From: Tenacibaculum jejuense
GTDB taxonomy: Bacteria > Bacteroidota > Bacteroidia > Flavobacteriales > Flavobacteriaceae
Reading direction: 5' to 3'
NCBI RefSeq assembly: GCF_900198195.1
Contig: NZ_LT899436.1
Location: 3,687,001-3,751,000 of the forward strand
Length of the DNA stretch: 64,000 nucleotides
Positions 36,304-44,691 of this stretch are shown here, one piece after another. The first letter of the stretch is position 1. Each line of letters opens with the position of its first letter. The notes beneath the pieces are model-generated. The model worked only from the letters and a program-made list of their open reading frames with translations. It was not told the origin of the DNA and searched no databases. The position numbers and the translations under genes were made by a program.

Positions 36304-37695
36304 ATGAAAAAATTGTTGCTAATACTATTCACAGTCTCGTTAGTAGTTTCTTGCGAGAAGAAAGAAAAGCCTAAAGATTATTTAGTGCTTTCTGGTGAAG
36401 TTGATAATCTTAGGAAACGAACAATAGAACTTACTGGTCACAATTTTGAAAAGAAGATTCGTTTTGATAGAAAAACAAAGACTTTTCTTGATACTCTTAC
36501 TAATATTACTCCAGGTCACTATGTATTAAAAATAGGTAAAAGACCTGTACAAGTATATCTTAGCTCTATTGATGATTTAAAATTAATTGTTGATGCAAAA
36601 AAGAGAACCAAAGATCCAGTTTTCCAAGGTCCTACTGCAAACATCAACAATTACATTACTGAAAAAGCTAAAAAAATCGGTATTGTATTAGGTAATGCTT
36701 CTAAACTATTCTCTATGAATGAAGAAGAGTTTTTAAGTAAATTAGACGAATACAAATCTATATTAGAAGATTTAGCTAAAAGTTCTCAATTACCTCAAGA
36801 CTATCTTGACAAAGAAATGAGAAATATCCATTATGAATTTGCTTTAGCTCTTGAAAACTATCAAAACTATCATAGAATTCTTTATGGAGATGATGAATTT
36901 GTAGTTTCTAATCAATTCCCTTCTGATATTCCTAAAGATGTTGATTTAAATAATAGTGGTGATTACATTAATTCTAAGCCTTACAGAGATTTAATCAAAA
37001 AGAGATTAGATGAAGTAACGAATAAGAAAAATAGAACAGATGGAGATTTTGACTTATCTTATTTAGAGTCTGTTCACACTGAAATTAACGATACGTTAAT
37101 CAAAAATGACTTATTACATAAAGCTGCTGAAAAGCAAATTACCACTACAATTAACTTAAAAGAATATTTTAGAAAATATAATAGTTATTCTACCAATGCT
37201 AAGAATAAAGCTGAAATTTCTGATTTATACAATAAGTTAAAATTAACAGCTAAAGGTCAACCTTCTCCAAAGTTTGAAAAACTTGAAAACTATAACGGAG
37301 GTAAAACATCTTTAGATGATTTAATCGGTAAAGGAAAATATGTATATATAGATGTTTGGGCTACTTGGTGTGGTTTCTGTAAAAAAGAAATTCCATTATT
37401 AAAAAGATTCGAACAGCAATTCCACGATAAAAACATTGAATTTGTTAGTTTAAGTGTTGATAGACCTGCTAGCAAAGAAAAGTGGAAACAAACTATTAAA
37501 GACAGAGAAATGAGTGGAATCCAACTTTTCGCTGGAAAAACTCAAGAAGAATTACAATTCACTAAAGACTATTTAATTAAAGGATTACCAAGATTTATCT
37601 TAATCGATCCTGATGGAAAAATAGTTAATGCTAATGCTCCAAGACCTAGTCGAAGTGAAGAATTAATTAAGCTATTTGAAGAATTAGATATCTAA
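36304..37695 (+). CDS. TlpA-like thioredoxin-fold lipoprotein, copy 1
   Basis: A 463-residue protein with a lipoprotein signal ending LVVSC (Cys17). Residues 25-110 look like the N-terminal beta domain common in Bacteroidota TlpA proteins, residues 110-310 are helical, and 320-463 form a TlpA/AhpC-type thioredoxin domain. The active site is WATWCGFCKKE (C356, C359) with cis-Pro in GLPRFILIDPDG. The usual CGPC/CPHC proline is replaced by Phe, which should change redox potential. It probably acts as a periplasmic disulfide reductase or isomerase. It is a tandem paralog of the next gene, with a hairpin between them. Confidence 0.87.
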   Translation: MKKLLLILFTVSLVVSCEKKEKPKDYLVLSGEVDNLRKRTIELTGHNFEKKIRFDRKTKTFLDTLTNITPGHYVLKIGKRPVQVYLSSIDDLKLIVDAKKRTKDPVFQGPTANINNYITEKAKKIGIVLGNASKLFSMNEEEFLSKLDEYKSILEDLAKSSQLPQDYLDKEMRNIHYEFALALENYQNYHRILYGDDEFVVSNQFPSDIPKDVDLNNSGDYINSKPYRDLIKKRLDEVTNKKNRTDGDFDLSYLESVHTEINDTLIKNDLLHKAAEKQITTTINLKEYFRKYNSYSTNAKNKAEISDLYNKLKLTAKGQPSPKFEKLENYNGGKTSLDDLIGKGKYVYIDVWATWCGFCKKEIPLLKRFEQQFHDKNIEFVSLSVDRPASKEKWKQTIKDREMSGIQLFAGKTQEELQFTKDYLIKGLPRFILIDPDGKIVNANAPRPSRSEELIKLFEELDI

Positions 37696-37713
37696 TTCTA
37701 TCTAAATAATCAC

Positions 37714-37746
37714 AAAAAGAGTTATAATTTATTTGTAACTCTTTTT
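37714..37746 (+). terminator. Terminator between the two TlpA-like genes
   Basis: AAAAAGAGTTA (37714-37724) pairs with TAACTCTTTTT (37736-37746), followed by more T. The downstream copy therefore gets reduced read-through or uses its own promoter. Confidence 0.65.
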
Positions 37747-37780
37747 TTTATCTCTAAAAATCAACCCCTAAAAATTTATT

Positions 37781-39178
37781 ATGAAAAATAAGTATTACGC
37801 ACTTCTCCTTATTTTAAGCTTAACTTTTATCAATTGTAAAGAAGAAAAACAAAAGGACTTTCTGGTTATTTCCGGGAAAGTAGAAAATTTTAAACAACGA
37901 AAGATTAAAATTTCTGGATATAATTTCAGTAAAAATATACGTTTCCATAAAAAATCAAAAACCTTTGTTGATACGTTAAGAAACTTTAAAGAAGGCCACT
38001 ATGCTTTACAAATTAACAAAAGAATAGTTAATATGTATCTCTCTAGTTTTGACGACCTAAACCTAATTGTAGATGCAAAAAAACGTATTAAAGATCCTAT
38101 TTTTAAAGGTCAGAACGAAACTATCAACAACTATTTAACTAAAAAAATAAAGAAACATAGCTTTATTCTTGGAGGTGCTGAAAAATTATTCTCATTAGAT
38201 GAAAATGAATTTTTAAGTAAAATGGACAAATACAAATCTTCACTGGAAGATTTAGCAAAAAAATCTAACCTACCATCAAATTACCTTCAAAAAGAAAAAA
38301 GAAATATTTATTATGAATTTGTTCGTAACATAAAGAACTATCAACCCTACCATAGAATGTTGTATGGTAATAATAGATTTGTTGTTTCTAAATATTATCC
38401 TTCTGATTTGATTGAAGAAATTGATATTAATAAAAGTGAGGATTATATCAACTCTCTATCATATCGTTTGTTAGTAAAAGAACTTTTAGAAAAGAAAGCT
38501 AATGATCGAAAATCTAAGAAAAGAGATTTCAATTTAGCCTATCTTGAAACTATTCATGTTGAAGTATCTGATACCTTAGTTAAAAACGACTTACTTCATA
38601 ATGCTGCAAAAGAAATCATTCATAGAGTTGATAATTTAAAGGAATACTACAGAAAGTATATGCTTTATTCAACTAGTGAGAATAATAAAAAAGAAATTAC
38701 TAACATCTACAACAAATTAAAACTAACTGCTAAAGGAGAAAACTCTCCAAAGTTTAACAATCTAGATAATTATAATGGTGGTAAAACTTCTTTAAATGAT
38801 TTAATTGGTAATGGAAAATATAAGTACATTGATATTTGGGCTACTTGGTGTGGTATTTGTAAAAAAGAAACACCATTATTAAAAAGATTAGAACAAAAAT
38901 ATCACGATCAAAATATTGAATTTATTAGTATAAGTGTTGACAAAAGAGAAGATAAGAAGAAGTGGGAAACTATTATAGAAGATAGAGAACTTGGAGGAAT
39001 ACAACTTTTTGCTGGTGAAACTAAAGAAGATTTTCAGTTTACAAAAGATTACTTAATCAAAGGATTACCACGATTTATCTTAATCGACCCTGATGGAAAA
39101 ATTATAAGTGCTAATGCCCCAAGACCAAGTAATCATAAAAAATTAGAAGAGTTATTTACTGAGTTAAACATTAAATAG
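37781..39178 (+). CDS. TlpA-like thioredoxin-fold lipoprotein, copy 2
   Basis: A 465-residue paralog of the preceding gene, similar over the full length; the end GLPRFILIDPDGKI plus NAPRPS is nearly identical. It has a lipoprotein signal ending FINC. The active site is WATWCGICKKE (C357, C360), with Ile where copy 1 has Phe. The copies differ most in the helical middle. They arose by tandem duplication, long enough ago for clear divergence. A complex hairpin (39241-39283) ends the unit, and 290 nt later comes the double-glycine-leader peptide gene. Confidence 0.87.
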   Translation: MKNKYYALLLILSLTFINCKEEKQKDFLVISGKVENFKQRKIKISGYNFSKNIRFHKKSKTFVDTLRNFKEGHYALQINKRIVNMYLSSFDDLNLIVDAKKRIKDPIFKGQNETINNYLTKKIKKHSFILGGAEKLFSLDENEFLSKMDKYKSSLEDLAKKSNLPSNYLQKEKRNIYYEFVRNIKNYQPYHRMLYGNNRFVVSKYYPSDLIEEIDINKSEDYINSLSYRLLVKELLEKKANDRKSKKRDFNLAYLETIHVEVSDTLVKNDLLHNAAKEIIHRVDNLKEYYRKYMLYSTSENNKKEITNIYNKLKLTAKGENSPKFNNLDNYNGGKTSLNDLIGNGKYKYIDIWATWCGICKKETPLLKRLEQKYHDQNIEFISISVDKREDKKKWETIIEDRELGGIQLFAGETKEDFQFTKDYLIKGLPRFILIDPDGKIISANAPRPSNHKKLEELFTELNIK

Positions 39179-39240
39179 ATACTTATTTTCTGTTAAAACA
39201 CAACAGAAAATTAAAACAATAAATTAGCATAGACGTTATT

Positions 39241-39283
39241 AAACTTCGTTATTTGGCTATGACCAAGTATCGAAGTTTTTTTT
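39241..39283 (+). terminator. Terminator after TlpA-like copy 2
   Basis: Sixteen-base arms (39241-39256 and 39263-39278) with two mismatches, 6-base loop, then eight T. AAACTTCG / CGAAGTTT forms the base of the stem. Confidence 0.7.
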
Positions 39284-39468
39284 ATTTATTATGTAACGAT
39301 AAACATTTCCTAACAAAAAAGTAACTATATACTTAAAACCTATTACAATTATTTTTTTGAGCTTAGTAACATTTTATTAAAATCATGAACTATATAATAG
39401 AAACAAAATAATAATCTCAAGAAGTGATTAGTTCTTTACAGATTATTACTATTAAATTTATAATTATT

Positions 39469-39690
39469 ATGACAAGTTCAATTTTAAAATTAGGAAAACA
39501 ACTTAACCTAAATCAATTAAAACAAATTACTGGAGGAAATAAAGGAAAAGGTAATGATAACGACAATGATGACTTTACTGGTCATAGTGGTTTTAACGAT
39601 ATTGATAAATCATTCCATTATAGTTGTGAAGATGGTCATCATCATGAGTTTCATTCAGGATTATGGTATTGTGTTTCAGACGAACAATAA
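39469..39690 (+). CDS. Small peptide precursor with double-glycine leader
   Basis: 73 residues from ATG 39469. GTG 39424 would add 15 hydrophobic residues that fit no leader. Residues 1-23 match a class II double-glycine leader, ending LNLNQLKQITGG with Leu at -12 and -7, Ile at -4 and Gly-Gly at -2/-1. Such leaders are cut by C39-peptidase ABC transporters. The predicted 50-residue mature peptide begins NKGKGNDNDNDD. It carries two cysteines 14 residues apart, enclosing HHHEFH (SCEDGHHHEFHSGLWYC), so a disulfide or metal site is possible. No modification enzyme or transporter is within the window. A bacteriocin-like or signalling role is inference. Confidence 0.7.
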   Translation: MTSSILKLGKQLNLNQLKQITGGNKGKGNDNDNDDFTGHSGFNDIDKSFHYSCEDGHHHEFHSGLWYCVSDEQ

Positions 39691-39724
39691 CATTACTGGT
39701 ATTCTAAGGTAAAATAATATAAAA

Positions 39725-39758
39725 AAACCGCGATAGGATTAAATCTTGTCGCGGTTCT
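39725..39758. terminator. Bidirectional terminator after the peptide gene
   Basis: AACCGCGATAGGATT (39725-39739) pairs with AATCTTGTCGCGGTT (39741-39755) using two G-U pairs. A run of As precedes it and T-rich DNA follows. Confidence 0.72.
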
Positions 39759-39794
39759 TTATTTAATATAAATTTATTTGATACTATAAAAATA

Positions 39795-40601
39795 CTAGAA
39801 TCTATTATCACCATCTAATAAATCTCCAATTCCTCCTAGAATACTACCTTCGCCTTTTGTCTTTCCTCCACTAGGAATAGAAGAAAGAACCCTTCCTGCT
39901 AATCTACTAAATGGTAAAGACTGAACATATACAGTACCAGGACCTCTTAATGTAGCAAAGAATAAACCTTCACCTCCAAAAATTGTGTTTTTGATTCCGC
40001 CTACAAATTCTATATCGTAATCTACATTTTGTGTAAAACCAACAATACAACCTGTATCTACTTTTAAAACTTCACCAGGTTGTAATTCTTTTTTTGCCAT
40101 AGTTCCACCAGCATGAATAAAACCTAAACCGTCACCTTCCATCTTCTGCATAATAAAACCTTCTCCACCAAACAATCCTCTTCCTAACTTTTTGGAAAAT
40201 TCTATTCCAATAGAAACTCCCTTGGCTGCACATAAAAATGAATCTTTCTGACAAATAAACTTACCTCCAAACTCAGTTAAATCGATAGGAATGATTTTTC
40301 CTGGGTAAGGTGAAGCAAAAGACACCTGTTTTTTTCCATGACCTTCATTGGTAAAAACAGTCATAAACAAACTTTCTCCTGTTAATATTCTTTTACCTGC
40401 TGAGAAAATTTTCCCCAACAAACCTTTTTCTTGATTTGATCCATCTCCAAAAATAGTGTTCATTTTAATTCCAGAATCCATCATCATAAAACTTCCACTT
40501 TCTGCTACTACTCCTTCTTCTGGATCAAGTTCTATTTCTACAAATTGCATTTCCTCACCAAAAATGCGATAATCTATTTCGTGAGCATTTTTTAAAAACA
40601 T
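39795..40601 (-). CDS. TIGR00266 / AIM24 family protein
   Basis: A 268-residue protein of the TIGR00266 (AIM24-like) family, a beta-sandwich of glycine-rich strands. Typical segments: FVEIELDPEEGVVAESGSFM near the start, ILTGESLFMTVFTN, GGEGFIMQKMEGDG and FGGEGLFFATLRGPG. It is cytoplasmic, widespread and of unknown biochemical function. A glycine-rich C-terminus (GGKTKGEGSILGGIGD) is common in the family. A minus-strand TACATTTG at 40639-40632 is a possible -7 element. It follows the DUF4442 gene by 42 nt. Confidence 0.9.
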   Translation of the reverse strand: MFLKNAHEIDYRIFGEEMQFVEIELDPEEGVVAESGSFMMMDSGIKMNTIFGDGSNQEKGLLGKIFSAGKRILTGESLFMTVFTNEGHGKKQVSFASPYPGKIIPIDLTEFGGKFICQKDSFLCAAKGVSIGIEFSKKLGRGLFGGEGFIMQKMEGDGLGFIHAGGTMAKKELQPGEVLKVDTGCIVGFTQNVDYDIEFVGGIKNTIFGGEGLFFATLRGPGTVYVQSLPFSRLAGRVLSSIPSGGKTKGEGSILGGIGDLLDGDNRF

Positions 40602-40643
40602 AAATTCTATTTTATTTGATTAGACTAAAAACAAATGTATTTG

Positions 40644-41099
40644 TTACGATTTTACTTTAATACTCCATTCAAAATCAAATTTAGATACAGAAACTCCATC
40701 TTCATTAAATCCTTCAGAAGTTAAAATCATCGTTTGTCCTTCTTGAGTTTCAATTGCTTCTTGTATTTTTTTTTGAATTAACTCTCCTTGATTGCATTCA
40801 AATATTATTTTTCCAGTTGCTTTTTTGGTAAAAGTTGCATTCATATTAGTTACCAACATAGAAATTCGCTTACCCGAATCATTAATACATTTCACCATTA
40901 AAATACCTGTTGAAAATTCTGCTGCCATTCCTTGTACAGCCCAAAACATTGATTTAAAAGGATTTTGATTTATCCATTTATGTCTCACTTTTACTACTGC
41001 ACTTTTTTCAGATATTGATTTTATTCGAATTCCTGTTATAAAAGCAGAGGGTAATTTGTACAATAAGTAAAGATTAATTTTTCTGGGTGTAAACTTCAT
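40644..41099 (-). CDS. DUF4442 hotdog-fold protein
   Basis: 151 residues from ATG 41099 (MKFTPRKINLYLLYKLPSAF). The frame also allows ATG 41114. It matches DUF4442, a hotdog-fold thioesterase-like family: AVVKVRHKWINQNPFKSMFWAVQGMAAEFSTG, where N-x-F-x-S-x-F/Y is family-typical, then INDSGKRISMLV. Its enzymatic activity and substrate are unproven; acyl-CoA or a related thioester is the usual guess. It sits upstream of the AIM24 gene on the same strand. Confidence 0.82.
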   Translation of the reverse strand: MKFTPRKINLYLLYKLPSAFITGIRIKSISEKSAVVKVRHKWINQNPFKSMFWAVQGMAAEFSTGILMVKCINDSGKRISMLVTNMNATFTKKATGKIIFECNQGELIQKKIQEAIETQEGQTMILTSEGFNEDGVSVSKFDFEWSIKVKS

Positions 41100-41189
41100 A
41101 AAAATGTATTTCATCGCAATTTAAGTCTTTTTATTTCTTAATTATTATCATAAAAGCACTTAAAAAATGTTAAATTTAGTTAAAATACA

Positions 41190-41210
41190 GTACTATGCAT
41201 TGCATAATAC
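41190..41210. promoter_or_regulatory. 21-bp palindrome, candidate PadR operator
   Basis: Ten-base arms GTACTATGCA (41190-41199) and TGCATAATAC (41201-41210) around one central T, with a single mismatch. The inner ATGCATTGCAT is perfect. It overlaps the -33 TTG of the promoter in front of the DUF4870-padR-pspC operon, an ideal place for autorepression. Confidence 0.5.
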
Positions 41211-41231
41211 CTTTTTTTAGATATATATTTG
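41200..41231 (+). promoter_or_regulatory. Promoter of the DUF4870-padR-pspC operon (TTG-N21-TATATTTG)
   Basis: TTG at 41200-41202 and TATATTTG at 41224-41231 match the Bacteroidota consensus and spacing, 31 nt before the first start codon. Confidence 0.65.
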
Positions 41232-41262
41232 CAATGTAAAGTATTATATAAATCATTTTATT

Positions 41263-41697
41263 ATGAAAAATCAGAACGAAAACACTAATGCTTTTTTGAT
41301 ACACATTTCATCTTTCGCAGGATATTTATTTCCGCTAGGAAGTATTATTACTCCTCTCATTTTGTGGCAAGCACAAAAAGATAGAAGTCAATTTCTAGAT
41401 GAACATGGTAAAGAAGCTGTAAATTTTAATATTAGTTTTGGTCTATATATTTTTATTTTAAGTGCTTCTTTTTTCACGTTTTTCATGAGAAACATTTTTA
41501 GAATATTAGATAGATTTGATCATGTAGACTTTGGTAATCAAATTGGCTTTAATGGAAATTTTTTCAGTTTCTTCGGGATTTTCTCTATCGTAGGAATTGT
41601 ATCACTTATTAAAATTGCCTTGGTTATTATAGCTTCAATGAAAGCAAACAATGGAGAACATTACAAGTATCCATTTATTATAAAATTTATAAAATAA
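41263..41697 (+). CDS. DUF4870 domain-containing membrane protein
   Basis: A 144-residue protein with three to four hydrophobic segments matching DUF4870 (Tic20-like). Visible: HISSFAGYLFPLGSIITPLILWQAQKDRS, then FLDEHGKEAVNFNISF, and a final INNGEHYKYPFII-like end. The family is small and polytopic with no established function. It is the first gene of an operon with padR (12 nt gap) and pspC, a frequent association in Flavobacteriaceae. This suggests a shared envelope-stress theme. Confidence 0.88.
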   Translation: MKNQNENTNAFLIHISSFAGYLFPLGSIITPLILWQAQKDRSQFLDEHGKEAVNFNISFGLYIFILSASFFTFFMRNIFRILDRFDHVDFGNQIGFNGNFFSFFGIFSIVGIVSLIKIALVIIASMKANNGEHYKYPFIIKFIK

Positions 41698-41709
41698 CAT
41701 CCCTTATAA

Positions 41710-42054
41710 ATGAAGATAGAAAATACAAAAGCACAGATGCGAAAGGGAGTTTTGGAGTATTGCATACTTTCCATTTTACAAAAAGGAGACGCATACACTT
41801 CAGAAATCTTAGAAACATTAAAAAGTGCAGAAATGATTGTAGTAGAAGGTACTATTTATCCGCTACTGACAAGGCTTAAGAACGCTGGACTTTTATCGTA
41901 CAGATGGGAAGAATCTACATCTGGACCACCAAGAAAATATTATGTATTAACCGAAAATGGTAATATGTTCTTAAAAGAACTCGATAAAACGTGGAATAAT
42001 TTAGTAAATGCAGTAAATCAAGTAACAAGTACAAAATCAACATCAGATGAATAA
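41710..42054 (+). CDS. PadR family transcriptional regulator
   Basis: A 114-residue winged-helix protein of the PadR/PadR-s1 type: KGVLEYCILSILQKGDAYTSEILE, GTIYPLLTRLKNAGLLSYRWEES and GPPRKYYVLTENG form the HTH and wing, then one dimerisation helix. PadR proteins repress adjacent genes and often their own. The 21-bp palindrome at 41190-41210, on the operon promoter, is the natural target. Its end overlaps pspC by 8 nt, so the two are translationally coupled. Confidence 0.93.
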   Translation: MKIENTKAQMRKGVLEYCILSILQKGDAYTSEILETLKSAEMIVVEGTIYPLLTRLKNAGLLSYRWEESTSGPPRKYYVLTENGNMFLKELDKTWNNLVNAVNQVTSTKSTSDE

Positions 42055-44035
42055 GACTATCAATATAAACTTAGGTGGATTCTTCTTCCATATAGATGAA
42101 AATGCCTACCAAAAATTAAAACGTTATTTGGATGCCATATCCAGATCGTTAAGCGATGATCCTCAAGGAAAAAATGAAATTATAGCAGATATTGAAGCTA
42201 GAATTAGCGAATTATTATCAGAGAGAATTACTGATGCCAGACAAGTAGTTAATGAAGGTGATATTGAAGAAATTATTGCTATAATGGGACAACCTGAAGA
42301 TTATACTGAAGCTGAAGAGTCTTATAGCGAAAACTATACATACAATAGAAAGAGAAACACCAATAAGAAATTATTTAGAGATGGTGATAGTAAATTTTTA
42401 GGAGGTGTAGCTTCTGGTATCGCACATTATGTGAATATTGATACTATTTGGATTCGTTTAGCATTTATTCTTGCCGCAGTGACTACTGGAATTGGAATTT
42501 TAGCTTATATTGTATTATGGGTTTTATTGCCTGAAGCTAAGACAACAAGCGAGAAATTGCAGATGGAAGGCGAGCCTGTAAACATCGATAGCATTGAAAA
42601 AAAAATTCGTAACGAGTTTGAATTCCTCTCTACGAAGCTAAAAGATGGTGCCAATGAGCTCACAGACAAGATTTCTAGTGCTGATTATGATAAATTACGT
42701 ACAAATACCAAATCTGGTCTACAGGATTTTTTAGATACAGTTGGAAAAATTCTATCCTCACTTTTTAAAGTTTTTGGAAAGTTCATTGGTGCTCTACTTA
42801 TATTTGTTTCTAGTATAACTCTTATTTCGTTATTGTTTGCATTATTTTCAATAAGTAGTCTTGAAATACTGGGTTTTGAAGGTGATTTTGTTAATGCGCC
42901 TCCATTTTTTTATGATTCTGTTTTTCCAAAATGGTTATTAACTGTTTTTGGTTTAATCATTGTTGCTGTACCGTTTTTTGCACTTCTAATTTTAGGTTTA
43001 AGAATTATCTCTCCTAACATTAAAAGGGTTAATACCGCTACTTCATTAAGTTTATTTGGTATTTGGTTGGCTGCAGTTCTTATTGTTGGATTTTCGGGAA
43101 TAGAATATGCTACATCTAGAGCAAGAACGGGAATTAAAGCAAGTAAAAAAACTATTCAATACAACGCTACTTCTCCTTTAAAAATAGGAGTTCAGAACGA
43201 TAACGATATTTATTATTTACATAACTTAGAAAGGAGAAGAAACGCTAAAGAAGTTTATGTTGATGATAAAAAGATGAAATACTCTAACAACATTAAAATT
43301 GATGTTGAAAAGAGCGAAACCAATGAGGCTTACATTGAAATTAAAAAGGAATCTGAAGGAAGAAAAAAGAGATTAGCCATAAGTAATGCAGAAAATATTA
43401 TTTACAAGTTCGATTTAAAAAACAATAAAATCGTTTTTGATGCTTATTTCTTATCTGATTATAAAAATATTTGGAAAAGAGAGGAAGTATATTTAACACT
43501 TTATATTCCTGAAGGCACTACACTTTTCTTTGAAAAATCATCGAGAAAGTTCTTATATGAAATAGAAAACACCCAAGACATTTATGATAGAGATATGGGA
43601 AGTCATCATTTTAAAATGACAACAGAAGGACTAGAGTGTACAGATTGTCAATCTTTAAAACAAGATGAAACTTCTTCAAAAGCTAACAATAGTGACAACA
43701 ATGTTAATGATGATAATGATGACGAATTAACGTTTTTATTCGATAGTACTATTAATGATACAAAAGCTGAATTTATTATCAGTAAACAAACTACTGAAAA
43801 ACAATTAAACCGTTTGATCAACTGGTTTAAAGACAAGAAAAACATTGATATTGATATTTATGATCCTTTATTTGATTCTGAAGATAGAATTAAAAGAATT
43901 ACTTTAAAAATAGATTGTAACGATGGACATAAAGGTGAATTAAAAATTACAAACGGAACTTTACCTAATATCTCAAAAGGTTTTCTTAGAAATTATGATG
44001 AAGATGAAGGAATACTAGCATTTAAAACCTGGTAA
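42047..44035 (+). CDS. PspC domain-containing membrane protein
   Basis: A 662-residue protein. Residues 1-85 are a HAAS-like helical domain (INLGGFFFHIDENAYQKLKRY, GKNEIIADIEARISELL, EEIIAIMGQPEDY). Residues 105-170 form a PspC domain (KLFRDGDSKFLGGVASGIAHY, then a membrane segment ending LWVLLPEA). Three more membrane helices lie at about 240-350. The remaining 300 residues look extracytoplasmic, with a low-complexity SNNSDNNVNDDNDDE stretch. PspC proteins sense or buffer envelope stress. It is coupled to padR and followed 29 nt later by an NTF2-like gene. Confidence 0.88.
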   Translation: MNKTININLGGFFFHIDENAYQKLKRYLDAISRSLSDDPQGKNEIIADIEARISELLSERITDARQVVNEGDIEEIIAIMGQPEDYTEAEESYSENYTYNRKRNTNKKLFRDGDSKFLGGVASGIAHYVNIDTIWIRLAFILAAVTTGIGILAYIVLWVLLPEAKTTSEKLQMEGEPVNIDSIEKKIRNEFEFLSTKLKDGANELTDKISSADYDKLRTNTKSGLQDFLDTVGKILSSLFKVFGKFIGALLIFVSSITLISLLFALFSISSLEILGFEGDFVNAPPFFYDSVFPKWLLTVFGLIIVAVPFFALLILGLRIISPNIKRVNTATSLSLFGIWLAAVLIVGFSGIEYATSRARTGIKASKKTIQYNATSPLKIGVQNDNDIYYLHNLERRRNAKEVYVDDKKMKYSNNIKIDVEKSETNEAYIEIKKESEGRKKRLAISNAENIIYKFDLKNNKIVFDAYFLSDYKNIWKREEVYLTLYIPEGTTLFFEKSSRKFLYEIENTQDIYDRDMGSHHFKMTTEGLECTDCQSLKQDETSSKANNSDNNVNDDNDDELTFLFDSTINDTKAEFIISKQTTEKQLNRLINWFKDKKNIDIDIYDPLFDSEDRIKRITLKIDCNDGHKGELKITNGTLPNISKGFLRNYDEDEGILAFKTW

Positions 44036-44064
44036 TTGAAAAAACACTCAAAAAACAACTAACT

Positions 44065-44595
44065 ATGAAAGAACTTTTCGACTTTTTCTTTAAAGGAAAC
44101 CTATTTTGGAAAATAGTTTTATTACTTTGGTCTTTATTATCTGCCATGTTAGTAAACGGACAGGTTAATAAAAACTCAGTACTATTTAAAACTTTAAAAA
44201 GTAAAGACAGTATAATTTTTGAACGCACATTCAATAGATGTGAATTACAAAAATTAGATCACATTATCGATCAAGATTTTGAATTTTATCATGATTTAGG
44301 TGGTATAGAAAACAGAGAAGATTTCTTTAAATCTGTACAAAATAATATTTGTGGAAACACAGATGAAAAATTAATTAGAAAATTAGTAGACGATAGTTTG
44401 AAAGTTTATCCTTTGAAAAAAAATGGAGAATTGTATGGTGCGATTCAAAAAGGAAAACACACATTTCATATCAAAAAAAACAATAAACTCAAAGCAACAG
44501 GATCTGCATTATTTACTCATGTATGGATTCTTAACAACAACATATGGAAGCTGAAACGAGTTTTAAGCTACAATCACCTTCCTACACAAAATTAG
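44065..44595 (+). CDS. Exported NTF2-like (DUF4440) protein
   Basis: A 176-residue protein with an N-terminal hydrophobic segment (WKIVLLLWSLLSAMLVNGQ, probably a signal peptide). An NTF2-like DUF4440 domain follows: SIIFERTFNRCELQKLDHIIDQDFEFYHDLGGI, then KATGSALFTHVWILNNNIWKLKRVLSYNH. The fold is a cone-shaped pocket used for binding or for small enzymes; no catalytic set is visible. It is the last gene of the DUF4870-padR-pspC operon, ending at the hairpin 44639-44662. Confidence 0.78.
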   Translation: MKELFDFFFKGNLFWKIVLLLWSLLSAMLVNGQVNKNSVLFKTLKSKDSIIFERTFNRCELQKLDHIIDQDFEFYHDLGGIENREDFFKSVQNNICGNTDEKLIRKLVDDSLKVYPLKKNGELYGAIQKGKHTFHIKKNNKLKATGSALFTHVWILNNNIWKLKRVLSYNHLPTQN

Positions 44596-44638
44596 TTTAT
44601 CGGTTAGCTAACTTCTAAACTAATACTTGGTTTACTTT

Positions 44639-44668
44639 GCCAAAGCTCTTTTGAGCTTTGGCTTTTTT
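44639..44668 (+). terminator. Terminator of the padR/pspC operon
   Basis: GCCAAAGCTC (44639-44648) pairs perfectly with GAGCTTTGGC (44653-44662), 4-base loop, then six T. Confidence 0.85.
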
Positions 44669-44691
44669 GTTTGTTTTCTTAATTTTACTGT

